NCBI GenBank assembly: GCA_030267565.1
Contig: BRXU01000040.1
Location: 682,001-746,000 of the forward strand
DNA: 64,000 bases
Direction: 5' to 3'
DNA from: Pleodorina starrii
Taxonomy: Eukaryota > Chlorophyta > Chlorophyceae > Chlamydomonadales > Volvocaceae
Positions 55,201 to 64,000 of this stretch are shown here, one piece after another. The translations under genes and the position numbers were made by a program. The notes beneath the pieces are model-generated. The model was not told the DNA's origin, did not search any database, and saw only the letters and a program-made list of their open reading frames with translations. Every line of letters starts with the position of its first letter. The first letter of the stretch is position 1.

Positions 55201-58200
55201 GCCGTACGCGGTGTACAGCCAGTGCCGTACGTGTCGTACTAGCCGTCGTACAGTCGTATCGTATTTTACCTTGATGAATTCCGGGAACTCCTTGACGTCC
55301 AGGTGCCAGGCCAGCAGCGTGGAGAAGATGCGGCCCAGGGTGGGTTCGTCAAAGTCGACGATGGAGACCAGATTGAAGTGGCGGCCGTAGCGGGGGGTGA
55401 TGGGGTTGCGGCCGCCGCCGGGGGGGCCCATGGCAGCCACGAACAACACGTCGTCCAGCCGGCGAAACGTGTTTTGCCTGTCGTACCAACCGCCGTGGTC
55501 CATGAACTGGCGCAGCAGCTCGATGGGGGGCTGGGCGCCGTACGTCTCCAACTGTGAACGTGGGTGTGTTGGGGTGGGGGTGTTGGAGTGGGGGTGGGGG
55601 AGGAGGAGGGGATAGTGGGAAATGTTACCGGGGGAGGGTGTGTGGCAAACATTAGGCAAAGGGACTGGCACAGTCCGGGGATGGAGGAGGGGACGGCGCG
55701 GGTAGGTGGTGGTGAGAGGCGCCGTACCGGGGGAGCCGGGGGACGGCGGACAATGTAACCCGGTTGCAGCACATGAGAGCACATGAGCTCATTCATGTGT
55801 CCCTCTCCGTCCCTTCGCTGCAGCTTTGCACTCCTCCCCTCCCCTCCCCTAAACCCTCCCCGCCCCTCCCCCTACCCACCCCCCCCACCTGCGGCATGTT
55901 GAGGTCGTCCACAAACACCACCATCTTCTTCCCCACGGGCGGCCCGAACACTCCTCGCCGCCGCCGGTCCAACTTGGCGTCTATGAGGTGCTGAGTGGAG
56001 TTGGCGGAGGTGCGCGCGGAGAAGCCAATGACGTTGGGGGGGACGTACGTGCTCGGAGGCAGGCCGTACAGGTACTTCTGGACGAGCACCGACTTGCCTG
56101 CGGAGCGCGGAGCCGCGAGGGGCCGGGGATTGGCGGGGGGGTTGGCGGGGGTTGGTGGGTGGTGGTGGGGGCAGCGGTGGTGGTGGTGGGGAGGGAGAGG
56201 GGGGGCATACGCGTGTGCGAAGGGCGGTGGCGGCAGCACCGACCCACGCGCCCCTCCCCACGCGGGCGGGTGCTGCCTCCCTCAGTTAGGGGCAGCGCGT
56301 TGGGGAGCTCGCTCGCTCGAATGAAGGGGAGGGGAGGCCCTGCTCCGCTCTCGCAGCCCCCAACCGGCCCCCGCACCCCGCCTCCACACTCCGTGCTCCC
56401 CGGACCTCGCACCCCGTGCCCTGCCGCACCCCACCCCGGGGGGTGGGGGATGAAGGGGGGTGGGGGTTGGAGGGTAGGGGGTGAAGGGGGGTGGGTGGGG
56501 CCTCCTCCTCCTCACCTGTTCCCGTGGGCCCCACAATGAGCACCGGCTGCGCATGTGCCACCCCCTTGTCCAGCAGGTAGGTGTAGCGGACCGTGTCGAT
56601 GGAGGGGATGATGATGCGCCTGAGGGGGGGAGAGGGGGGGAGGCAGGAGGGGGAGGGGGGGGAGGGGGGACAGGAGGAGGTGACGGAGGAGGAGCAGGGG
56701 AGGGAGGGGGAGCGGGGGCAGGGGGGACGGAGAACATGGGGGACAAGGGGGAGACATGGGGGGGGGACAGGCCCAGATGGCGGACCCCGGGGCCGGGGGG
56801 ATGGAGGGGCTTGGGTCAGCGGATGTGTTCTCCTCCGTGAGGCGAGGCGGGGCGGGGCGGGGCGGGTCGAGGCGGGGAGGCCTTTATTCTCACTCCGCCA
56901 CCGCCACCACCACCGTCCCCCACTGTAACAATGACATACATGTTCAGGGGCACCCAGTCAGGGCCACCAGCCAAGGCGCCCCCCCCCTCCAGCCAGGGGC
57001 TCCTTCAGAGGCCGCCGCCCTTCCCCCAAAATACAAGTCAGGCAGCTCCCTTCCCATCCCCACCTGAATTTTGCGTCGCTGGGTATGGGGGTGGTGTCTA
57101 TGAGCTCCGTCCACAGGCGCCACGAGTCGCAGTCCGTGTCGAAGAAGAAGTCGTACACGGTGAAGTGGCCCCCGGGGGGCGGGTCCACTCCGCTGACGGT
57201 CAGGGGCATCATCTGGGCGGCCTGAGGGAGGGAGAGGGGGGGAAGGGGGGGAGGGTGTGAAGGGAGGCAGGGGTGTGGAGAGAGACTCCCCCCAATCTTT
57301 ACGCATTTCCACCCCCCCCCATACGCAATCTTTCAAGCCCTGAGCCCCTCTCTCCCTCTCTCTCCCTCTCCCTCGTGGCAGGCGACACCGCCCCTCACTG
57401 CCCCTCACCGCCCCTCAGCCCCGCACCCCCCCACCCACCCTCAGTCGCGTGTGGCCCGGCGGGATGTCCTCCGGCTGAGTGTACCTGCGGGGAGGCGCCA
57501 CAGACAAACCACATGAGCCGCATGAGCCACAAGCCAGCCATCACATGCGCCACATCACCCAACAGCACCGCATGAGCGCCAAACAGCATCGCACGGCCGC
57601 CTGCACCCTCCCTGGTTGGCTCTCGGCCGCTTGCACCTCCCTGGCCCTTTGCCTCCCTGGCCCTTCGGCCCTTTGCCTCCCTGGCCCTTTGGCCCTTTGG
57701 TGCCCCACTGCGCCACACACAGGGGCCTTGCTCGTGCACCCACTTTTCTCCCGAGGGCGAGGCGTAGGAGTAGAGCTTCTCCCCCACCGCCGCGCGGATA
57801 AAGGTGTCAAAGTGCTGTCGGGCCGTGTTGTCTGCTCCGCTGCCGCCCACCGACCACACCAGCGCGAACACGAACAGCGCCTCCAGGTGCTGAGTCACAC
57901 TGGTCTCTGACATCTTGGTGTACTGGGCCTCGTCCTGAGGGCCGGGGGGGGGGGGGGAAGAGGGGGGCAGGGAGGTGGGGGGTTTGGCGGGAGGAAAGGC
58001 CAGGGAAGGAGGCCGCAACATGCGTCCCCCAGCACACGCACCATCAGCCAACCCCCAGCTAGGCACCCTCGGTCACCCGCCCCCAGCATATACACACACA
58101 TACACATACACACCTTCTCAAGCAACACCCCAGCAAACCCCCGACGCACGCACCCCCCTCCACGCACACGCACCTGCAGGTGGTCCATGGATGCGGTCAT

Positions 58201-61200
58201 GTACCTCATCAGTGTTGTGACCAGATTGGCGTCCAGCGTGGGGGCGGACTCCTGGACAGGACACCAGGCAACACAAGGCGAGAGAGGGAGCGACAGAAGG
58301 GGGGAGAGAGGGGGCGAGAGAGACACGTCGGGTGGTCAGAAGGGAGACAGGGAGCGAGGGAGGGCGGGAGGGAGATAGCACGTGCATGCAAGAGGTGGGG
58401 GCAGCGGATGGCGCACAGGGATGTGTGTACCCCCTTGCGGTGCTGCGCCGCGGGGGGTGGACGCGAAGAGCGCGCACCGCCAGTACCTTTCTAACCCGGC
58501 GAACGAAAACGACGACGCTGGCGACGACCACGGCCACGACGACCACGGCCACGACGACCATCTCACCTAACCACTCAAAGAGCCAATCGGAAGCCGTGCA
58601 GGTGGCTTCCACCCCCTCCTCCACGCCCAGCCCCCTTCCCCAGCCCACCTTGAGCTCCCTCCTGAGGAAGCGTAGGCTGACGGGCAGCAGCCAGTCGAAC
58701 AGCGCCAGCAGATGTACCCGGTGCACATCACCCAGGAAGGAGGGAAGAGAGGCGATCCAGCTCTGGAGGGGGAGGGAGGGGGGAGGAGGAGGGGGAGGGA
58801 GGAGAGGGATGAGTGGGGGGAGGGAGGAGGGGGAGGAGGGGGAGGAGGGGGGTTAGGATGGAGTGGGGCGGCGGCGAGAGGGAGCTTGGGACTGAGATGC
58901 GGTTCTGGATGGTGCTGGTTGCGCGGCCACCAGCCCCGGGGCTGGGCACAGGGGGTTGGGCTGGGTTGGGCTGGGTTGGGCAGGAGCGGGGCAGGGGCGG
59001 GGCAGAGGGCGGGGCAGAGGCGGGACCGACCAAACGTCGCAGAGGCGCGGCCGTTACGCCCCAGCGAAGCAGAACGTCTCAGAAGCTCAGCGGCCGCAGG
59101 TTCGTGCCCGTGCGCGTTGAAACGCCCCCCCCCCGGGGGGGGGGGGAGGGGGAGGGTGCAACGCGACGCGAGTGGCGGTCCGCTGCTTCCACTGCCGCCC
59201 CGGTCGCACGGGGCTCTCCGCCACCCACTCATCCAGTGGCCAGCGGTGGCCGCTGGCGTTAGTCCATCCACCACCCACTCACTCACTCGCTCATTCGCTC
59301 AAAACTAAGCACGTGCACACGTAGGTATATACACGCACATAAGATACGTCCGCTACACACGTGCCGGTCCGTCCGTCCGCATGTTGCCTCCTACCTGCAC
59401 CAGCGGCCTCCAGCCCAGCTGGTGGGGCTCCAGGTAGACCATGCCGCATCGGGAGACGGTGGCGGGGGAGGCCACCGCCAGATCCATCACCTCGAAGATC
59501 ATGTTCTGAAGGGAGGGAGGGGGGGGAGGGGGGGAGCAGGGGAGGGAGAGGGGTGGAGTAGGGGGAGGGAGAGGAGAAGGGTCGAGGGCCGCGGCAAGGT
59601 TGGAGAGCCGCGGGGCACCAGCGGCTTCCTTTCCTCGGCTCAGCGGCGGCAGCAGCAGCAGCCTCCACACACTCTCCACAGCCCTTTAAATCCCCAACAT
59701 CCCAGCGCTCAGGCCCCAACCAAAGCTCTCCCTCACCCCCCAGGATACAGCTACGTTCGTTACGTATCGCCGAGCTCCGGGTCCGCTCACTCACACCGTC
59801 TCCCTCCGTCTCCTCGCTGCGATATCTTTCCCCTTCCCCCTTCCCCTCCCCCCCCCACACACCCCCCCACCACCACACACCCTCACACACCCTCCCCCCC
59901 ACACCCTCCCCCCCTCACCCCCCCCCACACCCCACCCCCACCCATCCCCTCACCCCCCCTCCCTCACCATGGATGCGCTCATCTGTATGATCTCTCCGCT
60001 GTTTAGGCACAGTTTCTTGTTGTCATCCAGCACCGTGTTCATGTTCTCGATCCAAATAGCGTCCACGGGGCCATCCAGCACCAGCCACTTGCGGTGGGGC
60101 TCCGGGTTGGAGGCCACCTGACGGAACATGACCGCCAACACGCCGTCAGTCCACTCGTGACTGCGAGGAGGGGGGGAGAGGGGGGAGGGCAGGGGGGAGG
60201 GAGGGGGGGAGGGAGATGCGGGAGAGTGGTACCAAGGGGTTGCAGCAACCCGCTTGAGAGGGGCAGAGGGAGGGGAAGTGTGGTAGCGGTAGCGGCAGCT
60301 GGAAAGGCCCGGGGGCAGGAAGGGCCGGGGCAGCGGCAGGCGGGGAGAAGGGGGGAGAGGTAGCCGGGGGGGGGCAGAGGTGGAGGGCGGAGGCCCCCCG
60401 CAAAGGCAGCGGCCGAAAGGTGTGTCTGGACGGGCGTTCTGCTGGGTGGGTGGGTGGGTGGGTGCGGTCGTGCCGCACAGCACCATGCTCTTGTTGACCA
60501 ATCGGTCTGTGGGTGGCTCGGTGGGTGGGTGGGTGGCTCACCTGACGGGGTCGAACTGGCCGTACAGTTGGCCCATGGTGATGGACTTGGGGTTGATGAC
60601 GTGGTACTCGGCCTGAGGGGGCGGGGGTGGGTGCGGGTGCGGTAGGAGGGGAGGCGAGGGGGGTGGCATCGGGGCAGCGGGGGTGCGGGTGCGGGTGCGG
60701 GTGCGGGGGTGCACACTCACACATCGTCACGCGGTGACGTGGCCCCCCCGTGAGGGGCCTTTAGGGGTTTTGCGGCTTGCGTACCGTACGGTCCAAGGTG
60801 TGTGTGTGTGTGTGTACGGCACACACACCTGCACCTACCCCTGCCGCAGTGGCGCTGCGAACCAATCCAGGCACCCCGCCCCCCCCTCCTACCCAAACCT
60901 GGCCTGACCCGAACTCAGCGCGACCCGGGCGCCCTGACTCGACCCGGCGGCCGCCCGGGCCCCCCGACCGACCCGTGGGTCGGTCGCACCATCCATATTC
61001 CGCCCCTCCCCCCCCCCACCCACCTTGGTCTGTCCCTCCTGCCCCTTTGCCTCCATGATGGTCAGCGCATCCGCCAGCACCCGGTAGGAGCTGGTCTTGC
61101 CGGCGAAGGGAAGGCCCACAATCATGAGGCCGTGACGGACCACGATCATCTCGTACAGCTGGATGGACTGCGGAGGGACGGAGGGACGGACGGACGGACG

Positions 61201-64000
61201 GACACGAATAACGGCACATACAAGCAATACGAGTCAGCGGCGCAGGGAGGTGGCGGAGGAGGGGGGAAGGCGTGCGGTGGTGGCGGCGGTGGGGGATGTG
61301 GGGTGCACGCGCGTTTTGCTGTGCAGGTGCCGGGGCCGGGGAGAGGCAGGCAAGCAGGGGCCTGCCGGCGGCGCTGTGTGTAAAGTACACAGAGGGACAT
61401 GTCGTACACAGGCCGTACGGCAGGCACTACTGCAGTACCTTGAGCAGGAAGTAGTCGCTGGGCTGCAGGTTGCGTGCGGCGCACGCCTCCTTGAGCGCAC
61501 TCTCCATGTGCCCGTAGTCGGGCTTGGGCAGCACCACACCTGAGGCCCAACACGTCACGACACGTCAGCAGCAGCAGACCACATCATCCGGAGACCCGAC
61601 AGAGGCGAATGGCGGAGAGAGGAGTGGTTAACAGCGCGGGGTTGGGGAGTGTAAAAAGAAGATACCGCAGCGAAGGGACGGAGACGGCGTTAGCGAGCGG
61701 AATTGGGGGGGAATGGGGCGTGGAAGCTCGAGGATGGCGGGGGCCGCCTGCCTAGCGTGCCGAAAGCCCGCACCAGTAGCGGGGTAATGAAACGCCCGGG
61801 GGCCGGGGCCTTCAAAACCGGCCACTACCGCCAGCAGCGAATGGGACAGCGAGGATTTCAAGATTGTCGTACTGTCGTACTGCCGGGCTGCGCGGCGATG
61901 ATGAAAATCGGGAGGGTGTGTACCAGGATGATCGTTGATGGCACGAACCCGTGAATCCGGACCCAGGCTCAGATCAGAGGACCCACCGGAGAACAGGTCA
62001 TAGGGTTGTTTTAGGGTTTAGGGATTTTAGGGTTTTAAGGACCCATGGGGGGTTGCGTTGCGTTCGGTTGGGGGGGCTGTTTCAGCTCACCCGGGAAGAG
62101 GTCTGAGATGATTCCGTTGAAGAGCGGCACATCGTGCGACAGGAACTTGCACAGATTGACATCGATGATGGATCGCAGCATCAGCACGTACTCGTCCTCG
62201 GAGGGGAAGCGGCGCTTCAGGTTGCCGGCGGCGCGGAGCACGGCCATCACCGCGCGCATGCCTGCGAGCAAGGGGCGGGGAGGGGGAGGGGGAAGGGATT
62301 GAAGAGCGTAACGCAAGAACGAAACCGGGAAGGGAGGGGGCATCCACGGGCGGGAGGGGGGCCCGGAGCCCGTCAACGGCTAAAGATCGCGTAGTGAAGC
62401 GAAGTCTAGTGAAGTGAAGTGAGGCGAAGCGAAAGAACAAGCGAGGAGGTCAGTCCAACCGAGTCCGAGTCCGATTCCATGCCTGGGCCTGGGCATGGGC
62501 AGGGGCAGAGGGCAGCACCCGGATCCCGAACCCTTCCCCCGCCCGCCCCATTCATGTTCGCCCCCCGGCCCTCCCACCCCTACCCAGCACCTCTCCTCTC
62601 TCCGCATCCCTCCCTGTACACCGTAAGGCATTCCATTTCAATGCCCCGCGGCCCTCCCCCCCCCCACACCCGGCCCCCCTCCCCCCCCCACACACACCCC
62701 GCCCGCCCCCCCTTCCCCCCGCACCGTAGTCGTAGTGGTCCTGGCTGGACAGCTGCTCGGAGCACAGTTTGTAGCACTGCACGATCTTCTTGGCGCAGTC
62801 GCGGGCCTGACGGGGGGGGGGGAGGGAGGGAGCGAAGGGAGAGAGGAAAGGGGGGGAAAGGGAGGGATATGAGACAGGCGCTTTGCCTTCTTGTTGCGCG
62901 ACAGGACAGGGGCTGGGCAGGTCAACGAGGGGTATGCCGCGTTTTCGGGGGACATCACAGCGTCAGCGGGGTGTGTGTATCTCGTGCGTGTCCACCCGAC
63001 CCCCAGCCACACCCAGCCACAGCCACGCATGCGGCCGCGCCTCCCCAGCCGCCCCTGCGACCCACCTTGAGGTATCCGTTGCTGTACAGAATGATCTCGC
63101 TGATCATGGCGTAGTCGGGCACCATCATAGCCACCGTGCGGAACAGAGCCTGATCAGGCAACAGGGCAAGTGCAGGGAACGGGGAACTGGCTACAGGGGC
63201 CGGGGGCCGGGGCACGAAAGCAGGTACCGCAGCGAAGGGACGGAGACGGCATGAGCGAGGAGCGGACCTTGCAGCCGGGGGGGCTCCGTTCGGGGTGATC
63301 AACAGTCCAACACGTGGGTGCACGGGAGGGGGGCGTGACAGGCGAGCAGATAGCCGCAGCCCAACGCAGCGAAAACAGCGACATCCACTCCACACACAGT
63401 CGGCTGGAGGGAGGGCCGCAGATGGACACTGTCATCGCGCTGCTGCTGGATGAGGGGATAGATAGCCAGGAGGTCACGCAGGGGGTGGGGTGGGGGGTGG
63501 GGTGGGGGGTGGCGAGATCGTTTCCACGGACACGGCCACGGCCACGGACTGCGGAGTCTGTCGCGGGTTTCTTCGGAAGCTCACCGCATCCGCGGGCGGG
63601 CGGGCGGCCGCTCCTCCTCGCCCCCCCCCTCCCCCTCCGCTCCTGACTCCCGCGCGCTCCTCTGCCTCGCAATTCCTCTTTCTCTCTGCACTTCTACCTC
63701 CTCCCCCCCCCAACCCCCCTACCCCCTCCCAACCCCAGACTCTCCACCCCCCCCCCCAACCCCACCTTGAGGTTATCCGGCAGCTCCGACCTCCCCGCGT
63801 ATCCCGGGTTCATGGTGATGGAGCACCAGGCACTCCACTTGAGCTGCATCTCGGTGCCCTCGAAGGTGAAGCGCCGCAGCCGAGCGTGGATGGCGCGCTG
63901 GATGTCCAGAACCTGGCAGCAGGCGATTGGGGGAGGGGGGGCAGGGTTGGGGGGGGAGGGGGGAGGGGGGAGGGGGGAGGGGGGAGGGAGGGCTTATCCA
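34256..64000 (-). CDS. Axonemal inner-arm-type dynein heavy chain, C-terminal two thirds (partial)
   Basis: Motor subunit of ciliary dynein: ATP-driven minus-end microtubule motor. I read 50 exons from 63912 down to the stop at 34256-34258. Their phases agree throughout and sum to 8,166 nt (2,721 residues plus stop). They cover mid AAA1, AAA2, AAA3, AAA4, stalk and microtubule-binding domain, AAA5, AAA6 and the C-terminal domain; exon coordinates are in the domain entries below. Visible motifs include [15 protein letters not shown] (AAA1), GLPFAGKT (AAA2), GPTGT/GKS split by an intron (AAA3), GVGGSGRQS (AAA4), [11 protein letters not shown] (AAA5), [11 protein letters not shown] (AAA6) and [11 protein letters not shown] (C-terminal domain). 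The P-loop types and the [18 protein letters not shown] region fit the monomeric inner-arm group (DNAH3/7/12-like). The exact isoform cannot be fixed. The N-terminal tail and AAA1 Walker A lie beyond the right edge; 63913-64000 is intron. Confidence 0.97.
37325..37455. repeat. 41-bp tandem repeat (about 2.7 units) beside the CCCT array
   Basis: Units beginning AACCACCATTGCAACCACCA and ending CCCCAACACCGT follow each other from about 37335 to 37455 in the same dynein intron as the CCCT array. The two full copies are essentially identical. Confidence 0.85.
37579..40271. repeat. CCCT tetranucleotide array, about 2.7 kb
   Basis: About 2,690 bp of nearly perfect CCCT (GGGA on the transcribed-sense strand), about 670 units, fills most of the dynein intron 37151-40373. 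I see only two interruptions: a missing C near 38121 and an extra C near 39438. It has no stop codon in any frame, which produces spurious open frames (Pro-Ser-Leu or Gly-Arg-Glu repeats) on both strands. Confidence 0.98.
42293..42331. repeat. AACC tetranucleotide repeat
   Basis: About nine to ten units of CCAA/AACC sit in the dynein intron 42016-42424, near its 5' end in transcript sense. A complementary GGTT tract lies at about 50618-50640 in another intron. Confidence 0.9.
42926..43110. repeat. CCCCA pentanucleotide array
   Basis: About 35 units of CCCCA (GGGGT in the transcript), with occasional CCCAG variants at both ends, lie in the dynein intron 42778-43261. It is followed by short CATTC repeats (about 43123-43140). 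Confidence 0.95.
44549..47224 (-). other. Dynein: AAA5
   Basis: Exons 47224-46974, 46804-46631, 46183-46113, 45829-45664, 45289-45212 and 44803-44549. In order: [79 protein letters not shown], and [19 protein letters not shown]. This order and wording are characteristic of AAA5 of axonemal dyneins, which does not bind nucleotide. Confidence 0.95.
47699..51578 (-). other. Dynein: stalk coiled coil and microtubule-binding domain
   Basis: Exons 51578-51411, 51059-50934, 50494-50364, 49850-49754, 49271-49168, 48801-48669, 48226-48133 and 47845-47699. The outgoing helix CC1 runs from [12 protein letters not shown] through [19 protein letters not shown] sequence. The microtubule-binding domain covers [40 protein letters not shown] and [13 protein letters not shown]. 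The return helix CC2 runs from [16 protein letters not shown] through [16 protein letters not shown] to [16 protein letters not shown]. The donor after exon 48801-48669 is GC (48667-48668). Confidence 0.94.
51833..53599 (-). other. Dynein: AAA4
   Basis: Exons 53599-53334, 53022-52855, 52482-52253 and 52073-51833. Walker [10 protein letters not shown] is at 53379-53405. Then come [20 protein letters not shown] (Walker B region), [20 protein letters not shown] (sensor I) and the [16 protein letters not shown] junction restored across an intron, ending in [13 protein letters not shown], which leads into the stalk. Confidence 0.95.
53997..57934 (-). other. Dynein: AAA3 and AAA3-AAA4 linker
   Basis: Exons 57934-57744, 57484-57439 (46 bp), 57221-57064, 56619-56516, 56097-55889, 55551-55270, 54918-54709 and 54291-53997. 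The P-loop GPTGTGKS is interrupted by an intron after its first Gly codon base. [14 protein letters not shown] is the Walker B, and [20 protein letters not shown] the sensor I region. The exon 54291-53997 contains an unusual Ala/Glu/Pro/Gln-rich insertion (about 40 residues) between FDQLFVHL and the conserved FFGDYM. The donor of exon 54918-54709 is GC rather than GT. Confidence 0.94.
58174..61539 (-). other. Dynein: AAA2
   Basis: Exons 61539-61439, 61167-61024, 60612-60542, 60160-59968, 59505-59395, 58762-58649 and 58251-58174. The Walker A GLPFAGKT is at 61093-61116. The Walker B region [10 protein letters not shown] lies in the exon 60160-59968, followed by [15 protein letters not shown]. 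Then come [15 protein letters not shown] and the helical lid with [19 protein letters not shown]2 binds nucleotide structurally in dyneins. Confidence 0.95.
61650..61700 (+). repeat. Dispersed repeat copy (core CGCAGCGAAGGGACGGAGAC)
   Basis: This lies in the dynein intron 61540-62090. It matches the copy at 22636-22690 over about 50 bp, including GTAAAA-AGAAGA before the core and GGCGTTAGCGA after it. Confidence 0.85.
62001..62040. repeat. Interstitial telomere-like TTTTAGGG repeats
   Basis: TAGGG-TTG-TTTTAGGG-TTTAGGG-ATTTTAGGG-TTTTAAGG in a dynein intron. TTTTAGGG is the telomere repeat of Chlamydomonas; the TTTAGGG variant is the plant type. The copies are imperfect. Confidence 0.75.
62091..63912 (-). 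other. Dynein: AAA1, second half
   Basis: Exons 63912-63766, 63149-63066, 62806-62725 and 62261-62091. In order: [29 protein letters not shown] (the sensor/arginine-loop region of the main ATPase site), [35 protein letters not shown], and [18 protein letters not shown]1 is the essential hydrolytic site. Its P-loop is not in the window. Confidence 0.95.
63223..63267 (+). repeat. Dispersed repeat copy (core CGCAGCGAAGGGACGGAGAC)
   Basis: This lies in the dynein intron 63150-63765. It has a GTACCG lead-in as at 14146, the full core and a GGCATGAGCGAGGAGCGGA tail, diverged from the GGCGTTAGCGAGCGGA form. Confidence 0.85.

Overview
The window looks like nuclear DNA of a chlorophycean green alga, probably Chlamydomonadales (the Chlamydomonas/Volvox group). 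This is an inference from its high GC content, compact genes with many short GT-AG introns, TTTTAGGG-like telomere motifs, an F-box-like/ankyrin protein of a type typical of these algae, and a very large axonemal dynein heavy chain gene. It is not bacterial: no gene here longer than 500 codons is uninterrupted, and splice sites join conserved domains in phase throughout.

Layout, left to right. 1-2640: three adjacent palindromes carrying broken copies of an unrecognised protein-coding sequence. 3416-7609 (-): SPOUT1-type RNA methyltransferase, with a 48-bp minisatellite in its last intron and an antisense 5'-truncated LINE in its first. 8501-10364 (+): CacyBP/SIP-like CS-domain protein. 11251-12532: a second 5'-truncated LINE with an 8-bp target duplication, itself split by a Ty3/gypsy fragment. 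12671-13855 (+): the C-terminal end of VAC14 only. 14982-16993 (+): ankyrin-repeat protein. 18289-20365 (-): sigma-like glutathione S-transferase. 20765-26043 (+): a predicted secreted protein of unknown function, one intron of which holds a 247-bp terminal-inverted-repeat element that has duplicated a 5' splice site. 27489-30080 (-): J-domain protein. 30415-31513 (+): TLC-domain membrane protein. 34256 to the right edge (-): the C-terminal 2,721 residues of an axonemal inner-arm-type dynein heavy chain in 50 exons, from mid AAA1 to the stop codon. One of its introns contains about 2.7 kb of almost pure CCCT repeat.

Genes are largely arranged as divergent pairs sharing short, relatively AT-rich upstream regions (SPOUT1/CacyBP, GST/secreted protein, J-protein/TLC protein). 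The genes do not form a pathway: RNA modification, protein folding, detoxification, membrane lipid and cilium functions are mixed, as is normal in a nuclear genome. The notable content is structural: nested mobile elements, repeats that touch splice sites, a dispersed short repeat family that recurs in introns and intergenic DNA, interstitial telomere-like motifs, and long G-quadruplex-prone intron arrays in the dynein gene.

Exon boundaries were deduced by hand from reading frame, splice motifs and family conservation. For SPOUT1, CacyBP, the ankyrin gene, the secreted protein, the J-protein, the TLC gene and all 50 dynein exons, the phases add up exactly. The GST gene has one junction that does not.
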